Source: Aurifilum marmelostoma
Lineage: Eukaryota; Ascomycota; Sordariomycetes; Diaporthales; Cryphonectriaceae
Assembly (NCBI GenBank): GCA_027559495.1
Contig: JAMXSV010000017.1
Location: 1,798,001 to 1,862,000, forward strand
Length of the DNA: 64,000 nt
Direction of reading: 5' to 3'
The position numbers and the translations under genes were made by a program. This document shows positions 47,017 to 58,303 of this stretch, one piece after another. The number at the start of each line of letters is the position of its first letter. Positions within the stretch are counted from its first letter, which is position 1. The notes under the pieces are model-generated. The model worked only from the letters and a program-made list of their open reading frames with translations. It was not told where the DNA came from and ran no database searches.

Positions 47017-48201
47017 ATGGCAGACCCAGAACCAGCCCAGCGCCCAGCCACTCTCGACGCCCAGCTCGACGAGCTTGACGCCCACATCACAGAGCTCACA
47101 GCCGCCGATGACCCCGCCGAGCACTTCAATCCCGACCTGTTCGACCGCATCAACTACCAGCTTGGTCCCGTCTCCTACCCAGACCTTACAGCCCGCTTCC
47201 TGCCGCGGCTGGGCCTCATTCTCAAGAAGGTCGCCGCTGCCGAGTCAGCCCAGCTTGAAGCCGCAGCAGGGTCGAGGACGGGAGGCTACCCGCCACCCCT
47301 CATCACCCTCACCATCAAGCTCCTCCGCCCTCTTTCCTTCACCGCAGCCCTCGAGCTCTGCCAGCCCTCGTATCTCATCACCGCCCTCCAGTCGCCCGAG
47401 GAGTACATCAACGCCCTTGCTCTAGCCATCCTCGAGAAGGCCGCTGCCTCTCCCTCCGACGCCTCCATCCTGGCCGCCACCCCTGGTCTCCTCGAGGCGT
47501 TCCTCGAGCGCTGGCTCCTCTCCCCCTCTGTCTCCGTCGGCCACTCGGGCGTGCGCATACTCGGTGACCTCCTGGATATCGACTGTCCCCTTTCTCAGCC
47601 CCTGTTCACAGAGGACCAGAAAGCGTGCCTGGACATCCGCCTCATTCCCCGCTCTGCCCAAGGCCACGGCGCCATCTGGCGTCGTCTCTTTGGTCCAGGC
47701 GACACCAGCCTGTGCTGGTCCCTTCTCCACAGGATAGACACCGACCTCCTGCCCCCCTCATCTGCGGACCCACGCGCCGTTGCTCAGCGCAGCTACGCTC
47801 AAGACCGTCTCCTCCGCCTACTGCCGCGGCTGGCCGTGCTCGACTTTCAGGCCTTGACGCAGTGCACAGCACCACCTCCAGCCCCGGCCCCCGTCTCCCT
47901 GCTGGAATTTGCTACGCTGCACATGGTCGATCGTGCCGGTGACGAGCTGATGCGCCTGACCTGGACCGACTACGTCTTGAAGCTGGTCGGCGCCTTGCGC
48001 GTGGCCGACACGGCGCGGCTGAGCGTGGAGACGCTGCGGAGGCTGGTGAGGGAGGCGGACGACGAGGGACTGAGGGAGGCGCTCTGGGCGATGCCGGACA
48101 ACCTTGTCTGGACGCCTATGGGCGAGGGGGATGCGATGAGGGCATGGTTGAGGGATGTCGTGCCCAGATCTGCCATGAGGATCACAGGCATGCAGGGGTG
48201 A
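47017..48201 (+). CDS. HSM3/PSMD5-like proteasome assembly chaperone
   Basis: Single exon, 394 residues. The ATG at 47017 (CACATCATGG) starts MADPEPAQRPATLDAQLDEL; the open frame continues upstream but from no ATG. The protein is Leu/Ala-rich and mostly helical, in HEAT/ARM-like pairs: FDRINYQLGPVSYPDL, LIKLLRPLSFTAALELC, YINALALAILEKAAAS, VGHSGVRILGDLLDID, RLLRLLPRLAVLDF, LLEFATLHMVDRAGDELM. This arrangement matches fungal proteins annotated with the HSM3 N-terminal domain. HSM3 helps assemble the base of the 26S proteasome and was named for a mismatch repair effect in yeast. The assignment rests on overall pattern rather than a catalytic motif, so it is tentative. Confidence 0.72.
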   Translation: MADPEPAQRPATLDAQLDELDAHITELTAADDPAEHFNPDLFDRINYQLGPVSYPDLTARFLPRLGLILKKVAAAESAQLEAAAGSRTGGYPPPLITLTIKLLRPLSFTAALELCQPSYLITALQSPEEYINALALAILEKAAASPSDASILAATPGLLEAFLERWLLSPSVSVGHSGVRILGDLLDIDCPLSQPLFTEDQKACLDIRLIPRSAQGHGAIWRRLFGPGDTSLCWSLLHRIDTDLLPPSSADPRAVAQRSYAQDRLLRLLPRLAVLDFQALTQCTAPPPAPAPVSLLEFATLHMVDRAGDELMRLTWTDYVLKLVGALRVADTARLSVETLRRLVREADDEGLREALWAMPDNLVWTPMGEGDAMRAWLRDVVPRSAMRITGMQG

Positions 48202-48598
48202 GATGAGTGGTTAGAGCATCTTGGTGGATAGTTACCATAAGCTCGAGAGGGATGTGTGGTGGAATACCCCAACAACTGAACTGATCAGACTGGGCAGACC
48301 AGACGACGGATGAGACACGATAAGAGTTAAGAAAAAACCAACAACAAAAACCAGAAACTCATCAAAAAGAAGCTTTTGGTATTTTCACGTCCGACCTTGT
48401 ATGAGAATTCCAAAATGTTTTACACAAAACCTTCGATGCAACTCCCTCCCTCGGTCGCCGTCCACATCACATCAATTATCATACAAGAATGGCTAATAAA
48501 TGATTTCTAAGGCGCGCCCTGGAACGCCTTCCCATAATGTCTCTGCTTCCTCCTGTCTAGAGACGATTATCCATCATTTTCTTCAGGACTGGCCGTGC
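48202..48598. other. Convergent intergenic region, HSM3-like and SEC7
   Basis: 397 bases of 3' flanking DNA for both genes, with an A-rich stretch near 48330-48370. Nothing else seen. Confidence 0.5.
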
Positions 48599-51500
48599 TC
48601 ATTTAAGAGGCATTCTCGTCGAGGCATCAGCGGCAGCCTGGTCTACTATAACCGAGGACTCGCTTCTCGCCACGCTGGCCACACTACCCCGCCTTAGGCT
48701 CTCCTCGTTCTGTCCGCCGTGCGTGGCCGTCATTCCTTGGATGCCCAGCTCGACCTCGCCCACTCTCCTGAGCGCGCCAAGTATGGCTCCTCGTAGTTCG
48801 CCCGTCATCTCCTTGCTGCCAAGCAGTTCGATGATCAGCCCGTAGAAGGCCTGGACATGAGTTCTGAAGCTGGCCTCGGGGAATGCCGCGTAGCCCTCGA
48901 GCACATCGACTACCACAGGCCTCCACGCCACAATGTTCCGGTGCTGGCTCTCCTCGTCGAGCGACAAGTAGCTCCGTATGATGCTCTTGCACAGAGGAAC
49001 CAGTGCATTCTCCACATCGCCCTTGGATCCCGCTCTACGCGGATCCGTATCGGCGAACATGCGGAACAGAATAGAGATGTACGTTGCTGCCGATCCTGAC
49101 TCTTGCTTCAGAAGGTTGGGCGGCTGCTTCATGAAGCCCTCGCGCCAGAGGCGCATGCGCAGTTCCTTGTCGTTGTTAAAGCGCTGTGCAAAAAGGAACG
49201 ATTTTTTGAGTACGGCCATCAGCCGCAAAAGCTCATCTGACGGAATCTGCGCGTAAACGTTGTCGTTGCTAAACAGCTCATTGACCGTCTCGATCATGAG
49301 CAGCTGAAGCACGCAACGGCTGATGATGCGGTTGAAGAAGCGACGCCGGGCAGCAGATATCTGTGGAGCTGGTGTCTGGAGGCTGCTAGAAGGTTTGAAC
49401 TCCTCTAACTGTACTGTTGCCGCCACTGGCGGTGTTCTCGCGCCGTCGCTCCCTGGGACATCGCTCATCGCGGTTGACGGCCTCTCGTCATCGGACTGGC
49501 CATTAGTATCCACGCCATTAATCTTGAGAGACTTGTCATCTTCGGATGCTTCGAGACCAGGACTGAGTTGTTTCTCAAAGTCCAGACCGTTGGAGACAGG
49601 TTGCAGGGATGCTGTGTTGTTGATCGTTGACGCCGAGAAGAGTTGGTATGCTGTGGTCCGTTCAAAGAGCTCGCAGAACGAGCCGACAATCTTGGACCAG
49701 TGCTCGGGGGTAAACTTCCTGACGTTCTGCAAGATGAGCTGCTGCAGGCAGTTGCTCCCTATCCGAGCAATGGTGTCGTTCTCTTGGCAGATGCAGAGCG
49801 CCAGAAGCTCGAGGAAGCGATCCAGCATATATTCGAGAGCCTCAAAGTAATGTGTGAACAGAGTAATCATGTTCCGGAGGGCCTGAATCATGGTGGTCGA
49901 TAGCCATACTGACAGCTCCTCATGGTTCAGGGCGTTGGTCATCTCTGGTCTGGAACGCAAGACCATGAAGATGGGGTACAGCTGCTGACGCCATAGAATA
50001 TCCCAGAATTCAGGTGGGAAGTCACCGCCATATTTCAGAAGTGCCTCGAAGAAGTAGTTGAGAGCATTGGACCGGACCTCCAGATCTTCGCCAGTCATCA
50101 ACACATCGTGGAAGGCGAAAAGGACTGGGAACCAGAACCCCTCTTCCACTGATGTGCGCGTTTGCTGTCCTGGTGCATTGAGGTTTATGTCCGCCATGCT
50201 GTGTTGAGCAGCGTTGATATCGAACCTCTGCGAAAGAGGACACTCGGGCGTCTTCAGCATCTGCGGAATGATCGACTTGAGCGTCTCCATCGCCTGCAGA
50301 CTCTTCTTCTGGTACTTCATGTTCTTTGAGAACTCGGTGAGGCAAACGATGAGATCCGTAAAAGCGCCCTGTGATATAATCACCCCGAACCTGCTCTTGT
50401 AGACTTTGAGCACGCTCTCGTACGCCATGTTGACGATGCTCTCGTTTGGATCGCGAGCTGCAACGGTAAAGATGCCAAACATCGTCCTCCAGCCCGAACG
50501 GATATTCTCGCCCCTTGCCTGGATCATCTGTATCAGACACCGTAGGATGAGCTCTTTCACTCTCAAGTTGTTCGAATTTGACGCAACGTGCTCAAATGGC
50601 TTCAGGAAATCCTTCTGGAATTTGAAGCCAGGGAGCTCCTCGATCTCCATGAACCTCATGGACAATTGCCGCAGGGAGTCAATGGAGAAGATGACCACTG
50701 TCTCGTTCACATGGCAGCCGGCCTTGTTGAAATGTTCGCCGAGGACATCCCAGATGTGCGTCCACTCGAACCTCACACGCGTCATGTTGTAGTAACTGAT
50801 CTCGACAATCTTCTGCAGACTGTACATGCGAGGCGTGTCGTGTGCACCCGAGACCTTGATCTCATCCCAACTCACCTCCGTGAGGGCTCGCGCGAAGTGT
50901 ACAATCGCATCCCCGTTGAGATTCGCGGTATTCGTAAATATGCGGTCCACTGTCTTGACGATCTCGTCGGACCTCGCCTCCAGCGCAAGGATCGTCGAGA
51001 ATCCTTGCTGCCCGGTGCCAGTGCGTCCTCGACCCTTCCTGGTGGATCGTCTGGAGTCGGTAGAATTGTCTCTCTTGTGAGCGACGAATCTTGCCTTTGA
51101 GACGTCCGGAACCGACCGCTCATCGATGCCGCCAGTGATGAGCTGCAGCCGGTCAAGCTGGCTGATGCACATCAAGATGTCTTTCCAGGATTCCCGCAAA
51201 AAGTTACCCTCCGTCTGACCGAGGTCCAACAACACCTTGAGCGCCTCTACGTTCTTGGCCAGCACCTCCTGCGGGTTGTTCAAATTCGCCGTGTTCTTCA
51301 ACACCGATATGAAGGCCTCCCGCGGCGTGGATAAATCGAAGAAGCATGAGATCCTCGTGGCCAGTTTCATACCTTCAAGACACAGCTTGACAACCTCGAG
51401 ATTATGGGCATTCTGCATCTCGTTGGACAACGCGGAAAAATAGGACATCCAAGTGACGTCGAACATGGGGCCGACGTGACGTGACGAAGATGCCGGAATG

Positions 51501-54345
51501 AATTTGATGCCTGCCTTGGTTGCATTCTTCCGCTGATTGCGGAACAAGTCCTTGAACAGCTGTTCCGAACGGAGGGCAATCTGTTCCGACTGCTGCCAAA
51601 AAGCATCCCGCTGCGCTCCTCTCGCATTCGTGAACACGGAAGCAAGGCCGCCAGATTGAGCAGGTGCTGTGCTCTTAGCTGCCTCCGTTTCTCTCTCGCT
51701 CTTGAGCACGATTTCGTCCTTTTCGATCTGTTCATAGATGCCAATGAGGTACTCATCTGGCAGATCGGCATTGTCATTGATACCTCTGTTGTTCTTAATG
51801 AAGTCCGGTTTTGTCATGCGCCGAGCGATCTTACTGCTGTGAAGATCGGTGTTGAGCAGAATGACGGAATAGGCGAGGACGTAGGCAGTGTCTGAGCTGG
51901 CAAATGCGTTGGGGTTGCCTGCGAGATAGCGAGATGCAAACTGCAACATGAACCGATCAATCTTCTGAGCCTCACCGGGCAGCCGGAAAGACTGCAGGAA
52001 CTGTCGCAGGGCATCCACAAATCGCATCTTTGTGAAGTTCATCAGATCCACAAAGGCATGCATGATCTCGATGTTTTTCGCATCACCTTCACCCAGGTAC
52101 TCGCCAATTTGTGCTTTGTCCAGACGATCCTCGGTCAAAAGAAACCTGGCGATGTCGCGAGGACTATCACTGGGGATGAACCCCGCCTCCAGCAACAACT
52201 TCATACCCCGCTTTGGCTTGAAGTTGAAAGCTCGGATGGCGTGGTCCAGCGCGGTCTTGCGCGCTTTCTCTTTCTCGAGATGCTCTGGATCGTCCTCCAT
52301 CGTAGGCGTGGACGGCACAGGGGTGTCCAGCCTCGACGCGGATTCAGTGATTGAAGGCTCGATCGACTCTCGTACATCGAGAGATCTCTTCTCGCCGTCA
52401 GCAGAGTCGGGTGCCACGCCAGGTTGGGTTGGTTGAGACCAGTTGACCATGGATCGTAGGGACTCGACAAGTGATTCAAGGGCCGCCCGCTTCATCATGT
52501 ATTCCTTGGGTATCTCGGACTCGGTTTCGGGCGGCGGTCCTATAGATGCCACGGACAAAGAGGGCGGCATCATGCCCTTGATCTGCCAATCACCGGGATT
52601 GGACCTCGCCAACTTCTCCTCGTACTGCAGTTCCTGCGCAGGCGTCACTGCCACAGGTACCGTAGCGAACTTGGCCATGTCCTCCACAATCACCTGGAAA
52701 ATATTGTTCATCTGCGAGTCACAGTCATAGTTCAGGTAGGCTTCTACCAGTGCCCGGGGGTCTCCACAGAACCTCTGGAGAATGGTGATGACGTGCAGCT
52801 TCTGAGAAAGAGGAGCGCTCTTTCTCGACAGAAGGGCAAGATAGATCTCATTCAGGAAGACCTCTATTTCTTTCTATAGCGACAGATTAGATGCGGCAAA
52901 GTGAGGAGGGGGGGGGGGGGGGCGGGAATGAATCTTGACACAGGACAACACGAGCGTATTGACATGGACGCATTACTAACCTTGAAAGGAGCTCGCATGA
53001 ATTTGAGCATGAGCCAGAAGATATCACAGCAGACCTCAAACACGCGGTCGGAGGAACTGGCTCCGTTCCTGGAGATACTAAGACAAAGGTAGAACTTGAC
53101 CGCTTGAAGGAAACTCGTTGGCTCGTTACTTTTCGTGCTGGTTATGGTACACAATGGCGATGTGAAGACGGCAATGTGGTTGTTGATAAGGGTATGTATG
53201 ATGTGAAGGGAGATGAGCTTTGAGCGCATCGGCTGCCCACGGAGATCGTAGAGGACGTCTGGTGGGAGGTTCTTTGTTGACAGATTGCAAAAAGAGCGGA
53301 AGACAAGATAGGCATCCCGGACGTACACCTCGTCCTCGGCATCAAGAGACTCGGGCGTCTCATCCTGCGGCCCGTCTGTATTGACCGTATCGGCCACGCT
53401 GTGCTCTGATACGGACCGGGCAGCCTTACGTTGTGCACCCTTCACCTTGGTGACCATGGTCGGCCCATCACCCATATTCGAGTCGTCAAAGCTCTTGCGG
53501 TGCTCCAGATCCTTCAGCGTGAGCTTGGGCCCGTCGTCGGTCTCCTGTCTCGCTGCCGATGTCTCTGGGTCCGGTGTCCCCACGGCCTCTTCGCTCCCGC
53601 CATTGGTATCCTGCTCGCTGACAGAGTCCTGCTGGTCGAAAGCTGCGTTGCTGCCGCCCTGCTTGAGCTTCGCCAGGCCCATCCGCGCCTCTTTCATATG
53701 CAGCCTCAGCTTGACCCGTTCGAAGACCGTGCCAACCATCTGCGCCAGGGTGCCCTGCGCTATCTGCTGATTGTTCGTGTTCCGGGAGAGCAGGAAGACA
53801 TTGTAGACCTGTCGCACGGCCTTGAGCAGACCGGCGCCGTGCACCACGATCTTATCGTTGAGAACAGCAGCCAACAACGACTTGACAATCTGCAGTTGTA
53901 TCTCGATAGGTGTAGCCTCACCCTGGAAGCAGTCGCATATCGTATCAATGGCTCGCTCGATCAACGGCGCCTTAGGCTCGGTAGGGGTAGGCGGCGGCAT
54001 AGTAGGTGCAGCTGCCGCATCTCCATCGCCACCTTCGGTACCTCTCCCTTCACCATCACCTTCGGTCGGGGCTAGCTCCGATGGGGGTTCGGAAGCGGCG
54101 GAGAAGTAGGATGAGGAGGTCAGCTTGCCGATGCAGTCGAGCGCGGTTGTCGTCAGCTGGACATTCCCAGACCTCGATGCTAACAACAATGGCAGGAATA
54201 TTATTTCGGGATCTGGGAGTTGCGGGTCTGCTTCCTTGAGGGCGGTCTGAGCCTTCTGGATGGAGTCGATCAACGGCTTATTCCTTGTGCCAGCATGCTT
54301 CCCTATCGCGTCCAGCGAGGACACGACAAACTTGATCGAGCTCAT
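48599..54345 (-). CDS. SEC7: SEC7, large ARF guanine-nucleotide exchange factor of the Golgi
   Basis: Two exons, 54345-52981 and 52873-48599, 1879 residues, normal for fungal SEC7. It activates ARF GTPases at the trans-Golgi. The start MSSIKFVVSSLDAI is the first ATG; a longer upstream frame has none. Order: DCB domain (about 1-240), an acidic and Ser-rich linker, HUS domain with YLVFRSFCNLSTK and IHTLINNHIAVF, then KEIEVFLNEIYLALL and LQRFCGDPRALVE just after the splice. The SEC7 domain lies at about 660-850: AIRAFNFKPKRGMKLLLEAGFI, the catalytic glutamic finger in FRLPGEAQKIDRFM, and AYSVILLNTDLHS. HDS repeats follow to the end. The 107-nt intron carries 15 C in a row on the sense strand. 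Diverges from the PDH-E2 gene. Confidence 0.97.
52908..52922 (+). repeat. Poly-G tract (poly-C on the SEC7 sense strand), 15 bases
   Basis: G15 on the plus strand inside the SEC7 intron. On the sense strand it is C15, about 35 bases before the 3' splice site and upstream of a CTAAT branch-like site. Confidence 0.95.
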
Positions 54346-55864
54346 GGTCGCACCTGCGGGGGAGGCGGCAGATTCGGTGGCATCCGAGGGCCGTGGCCAG
54401 GACGTGGCAGGTTGGAGAGAGAAGGGAATTAGGTGGAGGAGGAGGACGACGACGAAGACGGTCAAGACGATGATGGCAGCCCGGGGGCACTTGCTATTGC
54501 GCCAGTGGATATTGACAGAGAATCAGGATGGACTTGAAGGTGAGAATTGGACTATGCCACAGGGAGAGTGTTCACAAGATGCATCAAGCAAATATATTAT
54601 CCTCGAGGCGAGGTGCTGCATGGAAAGAGAGCGTCGTGCCAGTGAGGTGGTGGTATTGAAAGTCAGTCAGCATGCAATTGGAGTTGGAGTTTGGGTTCCA
54701 GGGGTTCGCCAGTCACTGACGGCAGCTTCACGAAACGACACATACACCACTATCCGGTGCAGCCAGAGCTGCAACCCGGTCCCCTAGTCTCAGTTTCCAA
54801 GGGTGGGCCGTGCTGACCCTGCACTATGCCCGCCGAAAACGGGTCCAGGATGTGGTTCTCAAGAATAGATGAAAGAACTTTAGTAGGTGATGCTGACATA
54901 AACATGAATACATGCCAAAGGACTCACCACTTTGATTGCATCTATCCTCTTTCAGTGTTTAATGAGAAACCAGCACAGGAGATTTCACATCTGAAATTGG
55001 AATCAAAAAGCGACCCAACGGACCTTTCTGCACTATTATACATGTATAAGTGTAATGTCAAACACATAGGAATATATATCAAAGTGACATTGTACACAAG
55101 GTTCGATTCAGTATCGCGGCTGCGTCTACAATGCCACCACAGTACTCGCCTATCTGCCCAATCGATAGACGCATTTTCTGTAGGGACTGGCTATGGCTCA
55201 GAGGGGCTTAATGCTGTGGGTCTTCGGGGGTCGTTGAGCAGGCCTGGCTGCAAGGAGAGCTCTGATGATCCCGGTCAGTCCGCGTTTTCCCAACGATAGC
55301 AGGGGGCAGGGGACAGGAGGAAAAAAAAAAAAAAAAAGCTGAGAGCTGACCCCCGAGCAGGTACTGTACAGGGCTGCGGCTAGCTACTACACAGAACCAC
55401 ACTGCAGCCTGCCACTGAAAAACAACCACTACAGAGCCACTGAGCACGAGCAAAAAAGGTAAAAAGACCCACCCCAGTCAGTAGTGGGGAGCGATACCAA
55501 AAAATCGCACGCCGAACCCGCGCAGCTAGCCACTTGCTGCAGCCAATTCGGAGCGATCATTCTCCATCAAACCCAAACCTCCGGCCTGTTCTTTTTCTCA
55601 CCACTTCCCCAACACCACGTTTCGTCCGTTTCCCACCGCGCTCCCTTCCCTTCCCTCCTTCGGTCCATTGCTCGCCGGGTCCCCTCGAGGATATTCTAAT
55701 CCTACCTACAGGTTCTGGTCTATCACCGACCTGCCTGACCTTCTTCGTCCAGGGCAGCGTCCCAGACGAGCACAGCAAAGCTTGCTTCGATCCCCGAGAG
55801 AGACGCGCAGAGCGAGAGCTATTTTTCCCCCCGTCGCCCACCACCGCCTCCCACAATACCCAAG
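54346..55864. promoter_or_regulatory. Divergent region between SEC7 and PDH-E2
   Basis: 1.5 kb. An A17 run lies at 55321-55337. From about 55480 to 55864 the sequence is C/T-rich, as expected for the leader of the highly expressed PDH-E2 gene. No gene recognised in the AT-richer part at 54830-55130. Confidence 0.5.
55321..55337 (+). repeat. Poly-A tract, 17 bases
   Basis: Uninterrupted A17 about 530 bases before the PDH-E2 start. Confidence 0.95.
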
Positions 55865-57368
55865 ATGCTCGGCCCAATACTCCGAAGGCAAGTCCTTCAG
55901 TCGCGGTCGACCTTCCGACATGCCCTCCCCTCCACCTCAAGCCTCGCAAGATGGTACGCCTCATACCCACCACACACCATCGTCAAGATGCCCGCCCTGT
56001 CGCCAACCATGACTGCCGGAAACATTGGCGCATGGCAGAAGAAGCCCGGTGATGTTGTTGCGCCGGGCGATGTGCTGGTCGAGATCGAGACCGATAAGGC
56101 CCAGATGGACTTCGAGTTCCAGGAGGATGGTGTGTTGGCCAAGGTTCTGAAGGAGACCGGCGAGAAGGATGTCGCCGTTGGTAACGTAGGTGCTTCTTGT
56201 TCCCCGACACACATTCGCGCACCAGAGTTGTCCCTGGTGCTGGACCAGTTCTAGTAGTATGGGCATGACTGACTCTGATGTGTTTGTCTCTCCTTATCAG
56301 CCAATTGCTGTCCTGGTCGAGGAGGGAACCGACGTTTCCGCCTTTGAGGGCTTTACCCTGCAGGATGCTGGTGGTGATGCCGCCGCCCCCGCCGAGAAGA
56401 AGGAAGAGCCCAAGAAGGAGGAGGAGTCCTCTGCGCCCGCACCGGCTCCCGAACCTACCCCCGAGTCCGAAGATACCGGCTTCAAGGGCAAGTTCGAGAC
56501 CGCCCTCGACCGTGAGCCCAACGCCTCCCCCGCCGCCAAGAGGCTCGCCATCGAGAAGGGTATCAAGCTGGCCGAGCTGAAGGGCAGCGGTCCCAAGGGC
56601 AAGATTACCGAGGAGGACGTCAAGAAGGCCTCCGCCTCTCCCGCTGCTGTGTCCGCCCCCGGCGCCGTCTACGAGGATGTCCCCCTGACCGGCATGCGCA
56701 AGACCATCGCCAACCGCCTGCAGCAGTCGTGGCGCGAGAACCCCCACTTCTTCGTCTCCTCCGCCATCTCCGTCAGCAAGCTCATGAAGCTCCGCCAGGC
56801 CCTCAACAGCTCCGCCGACGGTAAGTACAAGCTCAGCGTCAACGATTTCCTGATCAAGGCTATTGCTGCTGCCGCCAAGAAGATTCCCGCCGTCAACTCG
56901 TCTTGGCAGGAGGGTGCCATCCGGCAGTACAACACCGTCGACGTCTCCGTGGCCGTCGCCACCCCTGCCGGCCTCATCACCCCCATCGTGAAGGCCGCCG
57001 AGGGCAAGGGCCTGGAGACCATCTCCTCTCAGGTCAAGGAGCTCGCCAAGCGCGCGCGCGACAACAAGCTCAAGCCCGAGGAGTACCAGGGCGGCACCAT
57101 CTCCATCTCCAACATGGGCATGAACCCCGCCGTCGACAGCTTCACCGCCATCATCAACCCTCCCCAAGCCACGATATTGGCCATTGGTGCGCCCAAGAAG
57201 GTTGCTATCCCCGCCGAGACTGAGGACAGCACCACTGGTGTCGCCTGGGACGACCAGGTCACCATCACCGCCAGCTTCGACCACAAGGTCGTGGACGGCG
57301 CCGTCGGCGCTGAGTTCATGCGCGAGCTGAAGAAGGTCGTCGAGAACCCGCTGGAGCTGCTTCTGTAA
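55865..57368 (+). CDS. LAT1: Dihydrolipoyllysine acetyltransferase, E2 of pyruvate dehydrogenase (mitochondrial)
   Basis: Two exons, 55865-56185 and 56301-57368, 462 residues; 115-nt intron GTAGGT..TCAG. E2 transfers the acetyl group to CoA in the mitochondrial matrix. Residues 1-33 are an Arg/Ser-rich presequence (MLGPILRRQVLQSRSTFRHA). One lipoyl domain follows (MPALSPTM..GNIGAW), with the lipoylated Lys78 in ETDKAQMDFE. Then a Glu/Lys/Pro-rich linker, an E1/E3-binding domain at about 182-216 (ASPAAKRLAIEKGI, GPKGKITEEDV) and the catalytic domain with FDHKVVDGAVGAEFM, where His and Asp are the active residues. It ends ENPLELLL. Codon use is strongly C/G-ending. Confidence 0.98.
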
Positions 57369-57519
57369 AGAGACAATGGGGGGAAATGGGGAAAGGTACC
57401 ACGTTTAGCGCTGTCGTGGAGTAAAAGAATAGAGTGAATACCACAAAGCCACATGTTGATTCTCAGATGTAGGGTATCTAGGGGTGTATGTATTAATACA
57501 ATCGACTTCCTCGCGGCGG

Positions 57520-57540
57520 TTTTTTTTTTTTTTTTTTTTT
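57520..57540 (+). repeat. Poly-T tract, 21 bases
   Basis: Uninterrupted T21 about 150 bases after the PDH-E2 stop. Confidence 0.95.
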
Positions 57541-58222
57541 GGGCTTGGCCTGGGTTGGTGATGTGAAACGTGCATTAAGCAGAAAAAAATCATTTATTCT
57601 GGTTACATATTTGCGCACGGCATGCTGTGCCTTCCATGCCTACCGGTATACAGCCTTGTATTTCAATGAAGAGCCCTCAACGCATGCAGACACGAATCCT
57701 CCATGCTCGTAGCTTTCAAGACGCATCATAAACTCTCTCTTTTCTAAAAGAAAAAAAAAAAAAAGAGAAGAGAAGAAAAAGGAGAGGAAGATGATGAAGA
57801 ATAGACTCTGATCCGAGCAAATCCGCTTCCCGACTCAGTCTTGCGTCCGGGGCTGTTAAAAGATGTCACCCTCAGGTGTTCTGTGGCTGAGCCTCAGTGC
57901 GAACCGTTCTAAGTATTCCATGTATCGCATGTCATTTCTAACGAGGGCAAGGCCACATGTCAAACACACATAATTCACATCACATATACGGAACACGAAA
58001 AGGTTTCGGGCGCCGAGGGCGAACTTGAATTTGACACCACACAAACGCTGCAGATAGAACCCACCGTGCCAGAGTCCTCCACCACATCTATTGCCTCACC
58101 TCGTGTCTCTCCATCTCCATGCAGGGACGTTGTCCATACCGCTTCCAGTAGAGTCAAAGCCCATCCCGCAGCGCCCTAAAGCAAAAACTGTTTGACCCTC
58201 GCCCAAAGAGGGTCAGAAACAA

Positions 58223-58250
58223 ACTGAACTGAGCTGAACTGAACTGAACT
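58223..58250 (+). repeat. Imperfect pentanucleotide repeat (CTGAA)n
   Basis: Five to six units of CTGAA with one changed unit (CTGAG). Confidence 0.85.
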
Positions 58251-58272
58251 AAGGGCGCTGCATTTGGGACCC

Positions 58273-58303
58273 AAAAAGAAAGAAAGAAAGAAAGAAAGAA
58301 AAA
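58273..58303 (+). repeat. (AAAG)n microsatellite
   Basis: About seven units of AAAG, 20 bases after the CTGAA repeat. Confidence 0.9.

Noticed and set aside
55983..57284. 433-codon open frame on the minus strand across PDH-E2
   Set aside because: Antisense shadow of a highly biased gene; Gly/Leu/Asp-rich low-complexity translation without motifs.
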